This document shows, piece by piece, positions 25,968 to 35,085 of a stretch of 64,000 nucleotides of DNA. The notes below the pieces were generated by a model. The model was not told where the DNA came from and ran no database searches. It worked only from the letters and a program-made list of their open reading frames with translations. The stretch comes from Bacillota bacterium (lineage in GTDB: Bacteria; Bacillota; Clostridia; Acetivibrionales; DSM-1351): contig JAEZRV010000095.1 in NCBI GenBank assembly GCA_023444055.1, forward strand, positions 93,966 to 157,965, given 5' to 3'. Positions within the stretch are counted from its first letter, which is position 1, and each line of letters begins with the position of its first letter. Position numbers and translations under genes: made by a program.

Positions 25968-27164
25968 ATGATTATAAGATTATTAAGTTCAAGAAGAAAT
26001 ATTACATATTATAGAAAAATACTTTGTAGAGCATTTGTGTTTTCGTTAGTGTTTTCCATGATTTCTCTAACTGGGTGTTCTCTATTACCAAAAGAAGAAG
26101 AGGTACTTGCTCCTATATTAAAGGAACCACCAAAGGTAGTTTATAACACTTTAGAAATTAAACCATCTACCTTTGAAAAAAAAGTTGAGGCAACAGGATC
26201 TATTATTTCTACATTGCAAAAAGAATTAAATTTTTCAAATTCTAGCGGTAGACTTAATAGCATAAATGTAAATGTAGGTGACAGTGTTAAAAAAGGTCAA
26301 ATTCTAGCAGAACTTCTAACAGCAGATTTGGATACTCAGATAAAGGAGCAGGAACTTCTTCTAAACCAATCTAAAATAGAATTAGAAACTATAAAATTAA
26401 ATGGTCAAAAGGAAAACAAATTATTAAAAAAGCAACTAGATAGTTTAAAACAGAAACTTGAAAAAATTAAAACTGTCCCTGATGCATATTCTAAAGAAGA
26501 AATTAAAGACTTACAAGATCAAGTTGAAGAAAAAGAAATTACATATAAAGATTCCTTAGACATACAAAAAAATAATATTAAAATGCAAGAGAATTCCATT
26601 AAGTTAGGTCAGTTAAAGCTTGATACTCTTAGAAAGAGTTTGGAAAATAGCAGGATTATTGCCCCGATTGATGGTGTTGTTGTTTATATAACAGAAATAC
26701 AAGAAGGAAGCAATATTGATGCATTTACAACGGTGGTTTGTCTTGCTGATCCTAAATCCCTTCAAGTATCAAGTACAGTTGGTAGTGTAAATCCATTTCT
26801 CCTTGGAATGAAAGTAGATGTAAAAATAAAGGATCTTGATATAGAAGGCGAAGTTGTTATGACTCCGGCAGAAGCACCATTAGATGCTAATGAATTCACA
26901 AAATCTACAATTCGTGTTAAATTGGACAAACTCACTCCTGATATTTTACTCGGAGATTATGCTCAAATTACTCTCTTTCAAATGAAAAAAGAGAATGTAA
27001 TTGTTATAGATACTAATTTGATTCGTATTGCAGGAGAAAGAAAGTTCGTCAACATCCTAGAGGATGGTGTAAAAAAGGAAAGGGACATTGAAATTGGTGC
27101 TCAAAACCAAACTCAAACACTAGTTGAAAAAGGCCTCTCATTCGGTGACTTGTTAATTAAATAG
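25968..27164 (+). CDS. ABC-exporter periplasmic adaptor-like lipoprotein (MacA/HlyD family)
   Basis: A 398-residue protein. AGGGGGGA precedes the ATG by eight bases. It has a basic N-terminus, a hydrophobic stretch and the lipobox SLTGC (cysteine at about residue 37). SINVNVGDSVKKGQILAEL is the first half of a lipoyl/biotinyl hairpin, then a long coiled coil (about residues 110-220), then IIAPIDGVVVYITEIQEGSN is the second half, followed by a beta-barrel. This is the membrane-fusion adaptor layout. It is the first gene of a four-gene operon with an FtsX-type permease and two ATPases, so it likely extends the exporter outside the membrane. Substrate unknown; antimicrobial peptides are a common guess. 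Confidence 0.85.
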   Translation: MIIRLLSSRRNITYYRKILCRAFVFSLVFSMISLTGCSLLPKEEEVLAPILKEPPKVVYNTLEIKPSTFEKKVEATGSIISTLQKELNFSNSSGRLNSINVNVGDSVKKGQILAELLTADLDTQIKEQELLLNQSKIELETIKLNGQKENKLLKKQLDSLKQKLEKIKTVPDAYSKEEIKDLQDQVEEKEITYKDSLDIQKNNIKMQENSIKLGQLKLDTLRKSLENSRIIAPIDGVVVYITEIQEGSNIDAFTTVVCLADPKSLQVSSTVGSVNPFLLGMKVDVKIKDLDIEGEVVMTPAEAPLDANEFTKSTIRVKLDKLTPDILLGDYAQITLFQMKKENVIVIDTNLIRIAGERKFVNILEDGVKKERDIEIGAQNQTQTLVEKGLSFGDLLIK

Positions 27165-27205
27165 TAAAGGTGTGTAAGGTTGAAAGAAATTAAAAAATAA
27201 AAAAA

Positions 27206-27292
27206 GGAGGTGCCGAGTCCATGTCATTTCTTTCAGGGAAATGTACATTTCCCTTGTGGTTCTTGTGAAGAATGCGGGACATGGACATAATA
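27206..27292 (+). promoter_or_regulatory. SD-hairpin-start leader element, copy E3
   Basis: GGAGGTGCCGA, then GTCCATGTC (27217-27225) pairs perfectly with GACATGGAC (27278-27286), then ATAATA and ATG 27293. Inside the loop AGGGAAATGT with ACATTTCCCT (27235-27254) is a perfect 20-base palindrome that adds a second hairpin. TGAAAGAAAT (27181-27190) is complementary to ATTTCTTTCA in the hairpin. Confidence 0.8.
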
Positions 27293-30121
27293 ATGCTTTT
27301 AATAACTATACGAAGAATGTTTAGTAACAAATGGATGCTTATTTGCACTCTTTTGGGTTCAATCATTACAGTTGCACTCCTAAGTAGCATCCCAACTTAT
27401 ACGCAAGGTGTTATACAGAGAATGCTAATAAAGGATTTTGAAAATTCCCAGCAATTGACTGGTAGTTTTCCAGGAGGATATCAATTAATTTATGATGGCT
27501 ATTTTGTAACTTCAGATAAGAATTCATTTCGGACATTCAAGGATTACGATAAAAAAATTAAAAATGTTATCGCAAAAAATCCTAAGATTCCAATTCTAAC
27601 GCAAGCTGTATATGAGAATGCTGGCACATTTGCTCTATATAAACCTGAAGCAGCTAAAAAAGTAGTTTCAACAAATCTTAGTTCACTATCAGAGCTTGAA
27701 AAGCATATAACAATTCTAAATGGTAAATTACCTGCAAAGACTGCGGTAAATGGCATTTATGAAGCGATATTATCCGAGCAGGCAGTGCAAAAGCTTGACC
27801 TAACTCTCGGCAATACCTATGTACTTAAAGATACAATTGTTAATTCTGACGTCAAAGAATATAAAATAAAGGTTGTTGGAATTTTCACCTATAAAACTCT
27901 AGATGATCCATATTGGTATGAAGATATTAAGAAATTTGAGGGTACTGTTTTCATAAATCAGGATTTAATGAATAATTCAATCTTTGGAAGCGGTAAAAAG
28001 GGAATAAGCTCTGCATCATGGTACTTTGCATATGATTATCATCAAATCAAAGTTAAGAACCTTGATTCAATATTAGCCTCTTTTAAAGATAATGATGCTT
28101 GGACACTAAAACATAACCTTAGTTTGAAAAGAACTCTTGATGAAATAATAAAACAGAACCAACAAAAAATTAGTAGGCTTGAAATTACTCTTATCGTACT
28201 TGAAATACCTATCTTAGTCATACTTGCTTTCTATTCCTTCATGATTTCAAAGTTAAAAATAGACTTTGAGAGTAATGAAATTGCAATTATTAAGAGCCGT
28301 GGTGGAAGTAGTCTTCTTGTTTTTTGTACGTATCTAATAGAAAGTTCTTTAATTGGTATAATCTCAATAATTATAGGCCCTCTTATTGGACTATATATTT
28401 GTAGAATATTAGGATCATCTAACGGTTTTCTTGAATTTGTTCAACGTGGAGCATTACCTTTACAACTTAATGTGGGCACATATATTTATTCTATTGCGGC
28501 TGTACTCTTTATATCTTGTTCTATGCTGATACCAGCCTTTGTTGCTTCACGAACAAGCATTGTATTATATAAGCAAAAAAATGCACGTCACAAGAAAATT
28601 CCTTTTTGGAAAAAGTACTTTGTGGATGTTGCTCTTGTAGCATTGGCGGTTTACGGTCTTTACAGCTATAAAAGGCAGCAACGCACCCTTGCTACATCTG
28701 GTATGGAAGCAGCTGATATGGTTATAGATCCATTATTATTCATTATTTCAGTTCTTTTTATTTTCGGTTGTGGACTATTGTTTTTAAGAGCATTTCCTTA
28801 TATAGTACAATTTGTTTTTTGGTTAGGGAAAAAGATATGGAATCCCGTTTTTTATGCTTCTTTTATTCAGGTTGGGAGAACTTCAGGTTGGGAACAATTT
28901 ACGATGATTTTTATAATTATGGCGTTGTCAGTAGGGATATTTAGCTCAAACTCAGCCAGAACTATTAATAAAAATATGGAAGATAAAGTTTACTACGAAG
29001 TTGGAACAGATACTGTTATTGAGGGACATTGGACAGATAATCAACCACCTCCAATACCTGGCATGATTGGTCCAGATCTTAGGAGAAAGGATCGAATGTA
29101 TTATTATGAACCTCCTTTTGAAGTATATGAACGATTATCGTCTGCTGAGACAGTTACAAAAGTTTTTAATAATAAAGATGGTGTTGCCTTTTTTGGAGGG
29201 CAATTATTGAAGCAAGTTTCAATAATGGGCATTATCCCTAATGAATTTGGCAAAACTGCTTGGTTTAGAAATGATCTTTTACCATATCATTGGTATCAAT
29301 ATCTAAATCTTTTGACTGACACAAAATCTGCCGTATTAGTTTCCAAAGCTTTTAAGGATAAATTAGGTGCTAAGGAAGGAGACCAAATTGACCTTGCATG
29401 GGGTAAAGCCGGAAGTACTATTAATGCAACTATATTTGCTTTTGTAGATTATTGGCCAACACTAAACCCTAATAGGAAAACAGAAAATGTACAGAATCCC
29501 TATTTTATAGTTGCCAATCTTGATTATATGCAAAAAATGAATTTAGTAGAACCTTATCAGGTTTGGTTAAAAAAGAAACCTGGTATAGCATTTAGTAGTC
29601 TAAATAAAGAATTAACTGATAAAAAAATAAAAATAGATTCTATTAATGATTCTTCACAAAAAATGATTATTAGGAAGAATGACCCTATGTTACAAGGTAC
29701 AAATGGAACGTTGACTCTTAGCTTTATCGCCACAATTATAATCACAATTTTAGGCTTTCTTATTTATTGGATATTATCAATAAAAAAGAGAATACTCCAA
29801 TTTGGTATTTTTAGAGCAATTGGTCTTACCTTTAGAGAAGTAATTGGAATGATCGCTTGTGAACAGGTCTTAATTACAGGTAGCTCAATCTTTGCGGGTA
29901 TTGGATTAGGGAACTTAACTAGTAAGATTTTTGTACCTTTATTCCAAATGGTATATAGTTCTGAACAACAAGTTCCACCGTTTAAAGTTATTTCCGATGT
30001 CAACGACTATCTCCGTTTGTACGCTATTGTAACAATGATGCTTGTTTTATGTTTCTTTATAATAGGCAATTTGATATATAGAATCAATATAAGTCAAGCA
30101 CTAAAATTAGGAGAGGATTAA
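27293..30121 (+). CDS. ABC transporter FtsX-type permease
   Basis: A 942-residue membrane protein; start 27293 follows the leader hairpin and opens a signal-anchor segment (about residues 8-35). A large extracytoplasmic region (to about 285) is followed by transmembrane segments near 300-320, 350-375 and 400-425. A second such unit begins at about residue 470, with its own outside domain (570-800) and a final three segments (about 800-930). This double layout matches MacB-like FtsX permeases of Firmicutes peptide exporters. It probably forms the pump with the two ATPases encoded next. Confidence 0.9.
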   Translation: MLLITIRRMFSNKWMLICTLLGSIITVALLSSIPTYTQGVIQRMLIKDFENSQQLTGSFPGGYQLIYDGYFVTSDKNSFRTFKDYDKKIKNVIAKNPKIPILTQAVYENAGTFALYKPEAAKKVVSTNLSSLSELEKHITILNGKLPAKTAVNGIYEAILSEQAVQKLDLTLGNTYVLKDTIVNSDVKEYKIKVVGIFTYKTLDDPYWYEDIKKFEGTVFINQDLMNNSIFGSGKKGISSASWYFAYDYHQIKVKNLDSILASFKDNDAWTLKHNLSLKRTLDEIIKQNQQKISRLEITLIVLEIPILVILAFYSFMISKLKIDFESNEIAIIKSRGGSSLLVFCTYLIESSLIGIISIIIGPLIGLYICRILGSSNGFLEFVQRGALPLQLNVGTYIYSIAAVLFISCSMLIPAFVASRTSIVLYKQKNARHKKIPFWKKYFVDVALVALAVYGLYSYKRQQRTLATSGMEAADMVIDPLLFIISVLFIFGCGLLFLRAFPYIVQFVFWLGKKIWNPVFYASFIQVGRTSGWEQFTMIFIIMALSVGIFSSNSARTINKNMEDKVYYEVGTDTVIEGHWTDNQPPPIPGMIGPDLRRKDRMYYYEPPFEVYERLSSAETVTKVFNNKDGVAFFGGQLLKQVSIMGIIPNEFGKTAWFRNDLLPYHWYQYLNLLTDTKSAVLVSKAFKDKLGAKEGDQIDLAWGKAGSTINATIFAFVDYWPTLNPNRKTENVQNPYFIVANLDYMQKMNLVEPYQVWLKKKPGIAFSSLNKELTDKKIKIDSINDSSQKMIIRKNDPMLQGTNGTLTLSFIATIIITILGFLIYWILSIKKRILQFGIFRAIGLTFREVIGMIACEQVLITGSSIFAGIGLGNLTSKIFVPLFQMVYSSEQQVPPFKVISDVNDYLRLYAIVTMMLVLCFFIIGNLIYRINISQALKLGED

Positions 30122-30151
30122 AAGGTTGGTAGAAATTATAAAAAATAAATC

Positions 30152-30217
30152 AAGGAGGTACCGAGCCCATGCCATTTCCTATGATATTCTTGCGAAATGC
30201 TGGGCATGGGCATAACT
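30152..30217 (+). promoter_or_regulatory. SD-hairpin-start leader element, copy E4
   Basis: GGAGGTACCGA, then GCCCATGCC (30165-30173) pairs perfectly with GGCATGGGC (30203-30211). Compared with E3, two base pairs changed on both strands (T-A to C-G at the second position and T-A to C-G near the loop), which is compensatory evidence for the stem. ATAACT leads to ATG 30218. The element starts 30 bases after the permease stop, inside an operon. Confidence 0.8.
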
Positions 30218-30898
30218 ATGAGCTCTATTATTTCAGCACATAATGTCAGTAGGCAATTTCAATCTGGGAAGGATACAATATATGCCCTAAAGGGAATCAA
30301 TATGGAAGTTGAAAAAGGCAAGTTAACTATATTGAAGGGACGCTCTGGCTCTGGAAAAACAACTCTTATGAATTTATATGGTGCGCTAGACAAGCCAACG
30401 TCCGGGAATATCTTTTTAGATAATACAGATATAACAAAATTATCTGAAAGACAATGTGATAGGCTAAGGAGAACCAATATCGGGTTTGTATTTCAATCAG
30501 TAGCCCTCATTTCCATGATGTCTGCATATGAAAATATTGAATTTGGGCTACGGGTTTCAGGATATGATGCAAATAAGAGAAAAGCAAGAAGCGAGGAATG
30601 TCTGCATTTGGTGGGCTTAGAAAAACGTATGCATCACAGACCAAATGAAATGTCTGGTGGAGAGCAGCAAAGGGTGGCTGTTGCAAGAGCTATTGCTCAT
30701 AAGCCTAAAATTGTTTTTGCAGATGAGCCAACAGCTGAGCTTGACACACATATGGGAATTCAAATCGTTAAGCTTTTTAAGGAATTGGTTCTTTTAGAAG
30801 AAATCACAGTTCTAATGACCACCCACGATGCTGGAATGATGGAAGTTGCAGACAAAATCTATACACTTGAGGATGGTGAAATTGTAGATGAATGCTGA
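30218..30898 (+). CDS. ABC transporter ATP-binding protein 1 (MacB/LolD type)
   Basis: A 226-residue ATPase. Walker A is GRSGSGKTT (about residue 44), Q-loop VFQSVALI, signature MSGGEQQRVAVARAIAHKP and Walker B IVFADEPTAELD; the switch His is in MTTHDAGMM. Every catalytic element is present. It is translated from behind the leader element and overlaps the second ATPase by 11 bases. The likely role is to power the exporter formed by the two previous genes. Confidence 0.92.
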   Translation: MSSIISAHNVSRQFQSGKDTIYALKGINMEVEKGKLTILKGRSGSGKTTLMNLYGALDKPTSGNIFLDNTDITKLSERQCDRLRRTNIGFVFQSVALISMMSAYENIEFGLRVSGYDANKRKARSEECLHLVGLEKRMHHRPNEMSGGEQQRVAVARAIAHKPKIVFADEPTAELDTHMGIQIVKLFKELVLLEEITVLMTTHDAGMMEVADKIYTLEDGEIVDEC

Positions 30899-31790
30899 AG
30901 CAGTCAACAATATGGTTATTTGTGAAAACCTAGTTAAAATATATAAAACTAAGGAAATTGAGGTCGTAGCATTACAGGGTCTGGACTTGACCATTGAAAA
31001 AGGGGAAATGATGGCTATAATCGGCAATAGTGGAAGTGGTAAATCTACTCTGCTAAACATGCTTGGTGGTCTTGATCGCCCATCTGCTGGTAAACTTATT
31101 ATTGATGGAAAAAATCTATTAAAATTTACTGACAAGCAAATGGTTGAATACAAGCTAGAAACTGTTGGTTTTGTATGGCAAAATAATGCTAGAAACCTTA
31201 TTCCTTATTTAACTGCACTCGAAAACGTTGAACTCCCTCTTATAATATCAAAGAAACCACATGCAAGAGCTAGAGCTTTGGAAATTTTAGAAATGGTAGG
31301 ACTTTCTCATAGAAGAAATAATAAGCTAAGTCAACTATCCGGGGGTGAGCAGCAACGTATTGCAATTTCAATTGGGGTTGTAAATCATCCTAAAATACTT
31401 CTTGCAGATGAACCAACAGGCTCAGTAGACTCCAAATCTTCTAATATGATTTTGGACATTTTCAGAGAGTTAAATAAATCTCTAGGTATCACAATAATTA
31501 TTGTAACTCATGATAGACAGTTTTCAAAAAAGGTTGATAGAGTTGTTTCAATACGGGATGGCAGAACAAGCAGCGAGTTTATACGTGCGAAATCCTATAC
31601 TGAGGAATTGGCGGAAAGCTTAAACTCTCAAATTGATGAGACCCATGTAGAACTTGCTGTTTTAGATAAGTCAGGAAGATTACAGATTCCAAAGGAATAT
31701 TTAGAGTTGTTGGGTGTGGATGGTAAAAATAAAATTAGAGTTGAAACTGAGGGTAATAAAGTTATTCTTTTAAATCCTGATAATGTTTGA
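30888..31790 (+). CDS. ABC transporter ATP-binding protein 2 with C-terminal AbrB-like domain
   Basis: A 300-residue protein. Residues 10-230 form a normal ATPase: IGNSGSGKSTLLNMLGG (Walker A), VWQNNARNL (Q-loop), LSGGEQQRIAISIGVV (signature), ILLADEPTGSVD (Walker B) and IIIVTHDRQ (switch). The extra 60 residues end in AVLDKSGRLQIPKEYLELLG followed by KIRVETEGNKVILL, a good match to an AbrB/SpoVT swapped-hairpin DNA-binding or dimerisation domain. An ATG at 30912 is an alternative start. It overlaps ATPase 1, so the operon carries two different ATPases for one permease. The 3' end overlaps the convergent methyltransferase by 21 bases. Confidence 0.85.
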   Translation: MNAEAVNNMVICENLVKIYKTKEIEVVALQGLDLTIEKGEMMAIIGNSGSGKSTLLNMLGGLDRPSAGKLIIDGKNLLKFTDKQMVEYKLETVGFVWQNNARNLIPYLTALENVELPLIISKKPHARARALEILEMVGLSHRRNNKLSQLSGGEQQRIAISIGVVNHPKILLADEPTGSVDSKSSNMILDIFRELNKSLGITIIIVTHDRQFSKKVDRVVSIRDGRTSSEFIRAKSYTEELAESLNSQIDETHVELAVLDKSGRLQIPKEYLELLGVDGKNKIRVETEGNKVILLNPDNV

Positions 31791-32420
31791 TGCAACAATC
31801 AGTTTTGTAAACGTATAGCGTTCAGTGTCGCTATATATTAAACCAAACTTTTCTAATAATAGCTTCCAATCATATTTTAAATACTCCTTAAATACTTTAT
31901 GTTCGAATAAGGTCGGGAATATTGCAAACAATGCAGAAGCTAATGGGCGTTCTGGCTTATCCCAATCAATAATGTAAAACTTACCACCCAGTTTTAGAAC
32001 TCTGCTTATTTCTGTAAGTATTGAAACTATTAGTTCTTGGGGCATCTCATGGAATGCAAGTGAAATAGTGACTACATCAAAGCTGTCACTTGGGAAATCT
32101 ATTTTTGTTGCATTCATTTCTTTAAAAGATATATTTTTAAGGTTATTCTTCATAGCCTTGTTTTTTGCTACTTTCAACATATCACTTGACAGGTCAATAC
32201 CGATAACTGTATTGTTCGTATTCTTTTTGCATATAGCAATTGAACTATTTCCTGTACCACAGCAAACATCTAGGATTCTTATTTGCTCATTTGGCAAGTG
32301 GTTTGATAATCCTTTTCTTGGATTGGATTTTGCATCAGGAAAAATAATTAAATCCATTAAGTCATAAACTTTAGATATAACTTTATACAGTATTTTTGCT
32401 CTAGTTTCATAATTTTGCAT
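31770..32420 (-). CDS. UbiE/MenG-like class I SAM methyltransferase
   Basis: A 216-residue enzyme; ATG 32420 is preferred because GGGG lies eight bases upstream. RILDVCCGTGNSSIAI is motif I (SAM binding), followed by VIGIDLSSDML, KEMNATKIDFPSDSFDVVTI and LKLGGKFYIIDWD. The protein is small and soluble. The substrate is unknown; the pattern is closest to ubiquinone/menaquinone-type and related small-molecule methyltransferases. It is cotranscribed with an upstream membrane methyltransferase, 26 bases apart. Confidence 0.85.
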   Translation of the reverse strand: MQNYETRAKILYKVISKVYDLMDLIIFPDAKSNPRKGLSNHLPNEQIRILDVCCGTGNSSIAICKKNTNNTVIGIDLSSDMLKVAKNKAMKNNLKNISFKEMNATKIDFPSDSFDVVTISLAFHEMPQELIVSILTEISRVLKLGGKFYIIDWDKPERPLASALFAIFPTLFEHKVFKEYLKYDWKLLLEKFGLIYSDTERYTFTKLIVASNIIRI

Positions 32421-32446
32421 GGCTTTTACCCCTTTAATAATCATAT

Positions 32447-33118
32447 TTAAAACACCAAAAAGTACCTCGGAACCTTTCTTTTATATCTCTCGTACTCATC
32501 TCCAAACATGGATAACAGGTGTTTTTCCTCTTGCAATATTAATAAGTGAAATGCAACAACATTTATAACTAATACAATTAATGTAATGATGTTAGAATAA
32601 GTAAAGAATAGACCTATGAACATCAAGTAGAAACCTACAAAAGCTGGGTTTCGGCTGAATTCGTATATACCATTGGTTACAAGAGCTGTTTTTGTGTTTT
32701 TATCTATTCCTACACGCCAAGAGCTTTTCATAAAAATTGCTGCTAGGATAAATATACAAACCCCTAATGCTGATAGCATAATTCCTATATACGTAAAAGC
32801 ATTAATGAAAAAGAAGTCAATAACATATAATGATATTTGTTTATGAAATATAATTTCAAATATCCAAGTTAGTAACCACGATAAACTTGTAGCTCGAACA
32901 AACATTTCTATAATACAAATTGAAATATCTTTACTTAAACTTTGAACATGACTTTTGTTATATGTACCTTTTATTAACGTGCCAAGTTTGAGTTTATTAC
33001 CTTTTGCCAATACATTAGCATTAATTTTGTTTCTTCGCTTAAGCAGTATCAGCTTTAGGATATATCCAGTTCCAAAAGTAATTAGTAATACCAAAGAAAT
33101 AATATCAGTTATATGCAT
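32447..33118 (-). CDS. Isoprenylcysteine/phospholipid methyltransferase-like membrane protein
   Basis: A 223-residue membrane protein with GGAGG five bases before ATG 33118. Four or five hydrophobic segments are visible, and the C-terminal part has the ICMT/PEMT signature: WRVGIDKNTKTALVTNGIYEFSRNPAFVGFY followed by EEKHLLSMFGDEYERYKRKVPRYF. Such enzymes use SAM to methylate lipid or prenylated substrates at the membrane. It leads a two-gene unit with the UbiE-like enzyme. Confidence 0.85.
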   Translation of the reverse strand: MHITDIISLVLLITFGTGYILKLILLKRRNKINANVLAKGNKLKLGTLIKGTYNKSHVQSLSKDISICIIEMFVRATSLSWLLTWIFEIIFHKQISLYVIDFFFINAFTYIGIMLSALGVCIFILAAIFMKSSWRVGIDKNTKTALVTNGIYEFSRNPAFVGFYLMFIGLFFTYSNIITLIVLVINVVAFHLLILQEEKHLLSMFGDEYERYKRKVPRYFLVF

Positions 33119-33573
33119 ACCAACCTCCACGCCAATTGCTGGCTAAAAAGATAATAAAATAATCGTGGAGGTACACATCTTATTAAGACTTAATAAATAA
33201 TTCTACGAGGCTAATCTCCACTTAAACCGATGAACGTATGAACATTTAATCATATATTTATAATATAGTAATTATTTTAAAATATCAAGAGAAATTTACC
33301 AAATAATTTAAAAATGTAAATCCATATAGTACAATGAAGTATAAAATAACCTATATCCATGGTATAATTTAATCAGTAAACTATGAAAACGAGGTGTAAC
33401 TTTATAGGGATATTATGGACTGGGTAAGTACCATATTATTAATTAGATTTGATATATTAGCAGGGTAAATATACCTTGCTTTTTGTTTTAAAATACTGAA
33501 TAGTCGTAGAGTAAATTTGCATTATTTTACTATTACAAAATATTTTTACATAAATAAAGAAAGGACTTCTGAT
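33119..33573. other. Intergenic stretch with an isolated terminator
   Basis: About 455 bases. TATATTAGCAGGGTAAATAT and ACCTTGCTTTTTG at 33453-33485 form the same terminator type as in the accessory array, here without the TGTATTTAATAAA spacer. No gene ends just before it, so it may mark a lost gene. A possible hairpin (GTGGAGGT with ATCTCCAC, near 33160-33215) lies upstream of the methyltransferase pair. Confidence 0.5.
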
Positions 33574-34155
33574 ATGATATTGGACTTACTTGAAAAACGA
33601 AAAAGCGTAAGAAACTTTGCCGAAAAGGATGTACCAGAAGAAGTTATTAATTACATTCTTGAAGCGGGAAGACTATCGCCATCTGGTGGAAACCAACAAT
33701 CGTGGAAGTTTGGATTAATAACAGATAGGGCATTGATTAATGAAATATCCCAAATAGCTTACAACCAACACTGGATAAAGAAAGCGAGCTTTCTGATTGT
33801 TCTGTGTACAAATAATTTTGATAAAGCGCTTGGTGGCAGAAAGATTCAAAAGTTACGTTTTCCAGACTATGTAAAAGAAATAGAGGACATGGATGATGAA
33901 CTATATAGGAGACTACATATGGAGGAACATCAAACTAAAATTCCTGGAACACACATGATGATGGCAGCTTTAGAACATGGCATTGGGTCAACTTGGATTT
34001 CGATGTTTAAGGTGGATGAGCTTTCGCAACTATTAAATCTGAAAAAACCCCTTATTGCTTCAGAAGTTATAGCTTTTGGTTATCCAGCTAATATTGAAGA
34101 TGTTACACCCAAAAAGAGTCTAGACGAGGTTGTGTTTTACAATAGGTTTGAATAA
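33574..34155 (+). CDS. Nitroreductase-family flavoenzyme
   Basis: A 193-residue protein; ATG 33574 has AAAGGA eight bases upstream. LLEKRKSVRNFAEKDVPEEV and ILEAGRLSPSGGNQQSWKF are the FMN-binding start of nitroreductases (R-S-x-R and S-x-x-N-x-Q). GIGSTWISMF and VIAFGYPA complete the FMN site. It probably acts as an NAD(P)H-dependent FMN reductase of unknown substrate. Single gene. Confidence 0.9.
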   Translation: MILDLLEKRKSVRNFAEKDVPEEVINYILEAGRLSPSGGNQQSWKFGLITDRALINEISQIAYNQHWIKKASFLIVLCTNNFDKALGGRKIQKLRFPDYVKEIEDMDDELYRRLHMEEHQTKIPGTHMMMAALEHGIGSTWISMFKVDELSQLLNLKKPLIASEVIAFGYPANIEDVTPKKSLDEVVFYNRFE

Positions 34156-34318
34156 CTTAAGTGAAAAGTCATTTGAGATTTAGTTTAAATGATTTAGTAG
34201 GTGCTGTACACTGGTTATAGACTCTATAAATGTTTGATAATCTTATTGAAGAAAACAACATTTATTTATGTAGTAGATATCATAAAACAGACCAACAATG
34301 CATGATGAAGGGGACAAT

Positions 34319-34732
34319 ATGAAGAACATAAGTATTGTACGAAGAACAGCAAGTGCTGAGGAGTTTATTGAGATGAGACAGTCAGTAGGCTGGGGGTATC
34401 CAGAGAAAGAAGTAATATCAACTGGTCTAAAGAATTCACTATTTTCTGTATGTGCAGAGAAGGCTGCCAAAATAATTGGCTTTGGAAGGGTAGTGGGTGA
34501 TGGTGCATTTACTCTATATATTCAGGATATAATTGTCAAGCCAGAATATCAGGGATTAGGTATAGGCATGAGAATCATGAGTGAAATTATGGAATATATT
34601 AATGAGGAATATCCCCAAGGCACGATGATATGCCTTATGTCAGCAAAAGGTAAAGAAAATTTCTATAAAAAGTTTAGATTTATTGAAAGACCAAATGAAG
34701 TGTATGGTGCAGGTATGATACAGGTATACTAA
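34319..34732 (+). CDS. GNAT-family acetyltransferase
   Basis: A 137-residue protein with AAGGGG five bases before ATG. YIQDIIVKPEYQGLGIGMRI is the classic GNAT motif A (V-x-P-x-x-x-G-x-G-I-G), and AKGKENFYKKFRFIERPN is motif B. It matches the short clostridial GNAT enzymes that lie in variable loci. Substrate unknown. Confidence 0.9.
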   Translation: MKNISIVRRTASAEEFIEMRQSVGWGYPEKEVISTGLKNSLFSVCAEKAAKIIGFGRVVGDGAFTLYIQDIIVKPEYQGLGIGMRIMSEIMEYINEEYPQGTMICLMSAKGKENFYKKFRFIERPNEVYGAGMIQVY

Positions 34733-34776
34733 GACAAAATATGCTACATAAATATAACAGGCGGAGGATTTAATAT

Positions 34777-34932
34777 ATGATGGAAAATGGAAAAGAGGAG
34801 TGCACCTGCAAGAGAAAAAGCTGTGAAAGGCACGGTAAATGCTCTGAATGTTTGGGATATCACAAAGAAAAGAAGCGAGAAGCTTATTGCAAAAGAAAAA
34901 ATGTTGCACCACGTTTGTTCAACGACAAGTAA
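34777..34932 (+). CDS. Small cysteine-rich protein, 51 aa
   Basis: A short frame with a strong GGAGG nine bases before ATG. It reads MMENGKEECTCKRKSCERHG and continues with KCSECLGYHKEKK and a terminal YCKRKNV block. Six cysteines and two histidines in a C-x-C-x4-C-x-x-H-x-x-C-x-x-C arrangement imply a zinc or iron-sulfur site. The pattern C-x-R-H-G-x-C-x-x-C recurs in small Clostridia proteins of unknown function. The start could be either of two adjacent ATG codons. Confidence 0.75.
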   Translation: MMENGKEECTCKRKSCERHGKCSECLGYHKEKKREAYCKRKNVAPRLFNDK

Positions 34933-35085
34933 AATAAGATATATAAGTAACTTTAAGCATTTGCTAATTGAATTTCATATAGTTTAGATTATACTTAAAT
35001 CATTGCCGAATTGTTGTATTAATAGTGCAAAGGCGGAGGGACATACTTATTTTTTAGCTTACTATAAGGGCAAACATTTTGGTTC

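Noticed and set aside
27221..27270. Small upstream peptide from the ATG in the left arm of the leader hairpin
   Set aside because: The peptides in different copies have no sequence in common, E2 lacks the ATG, and stops fall at different places.
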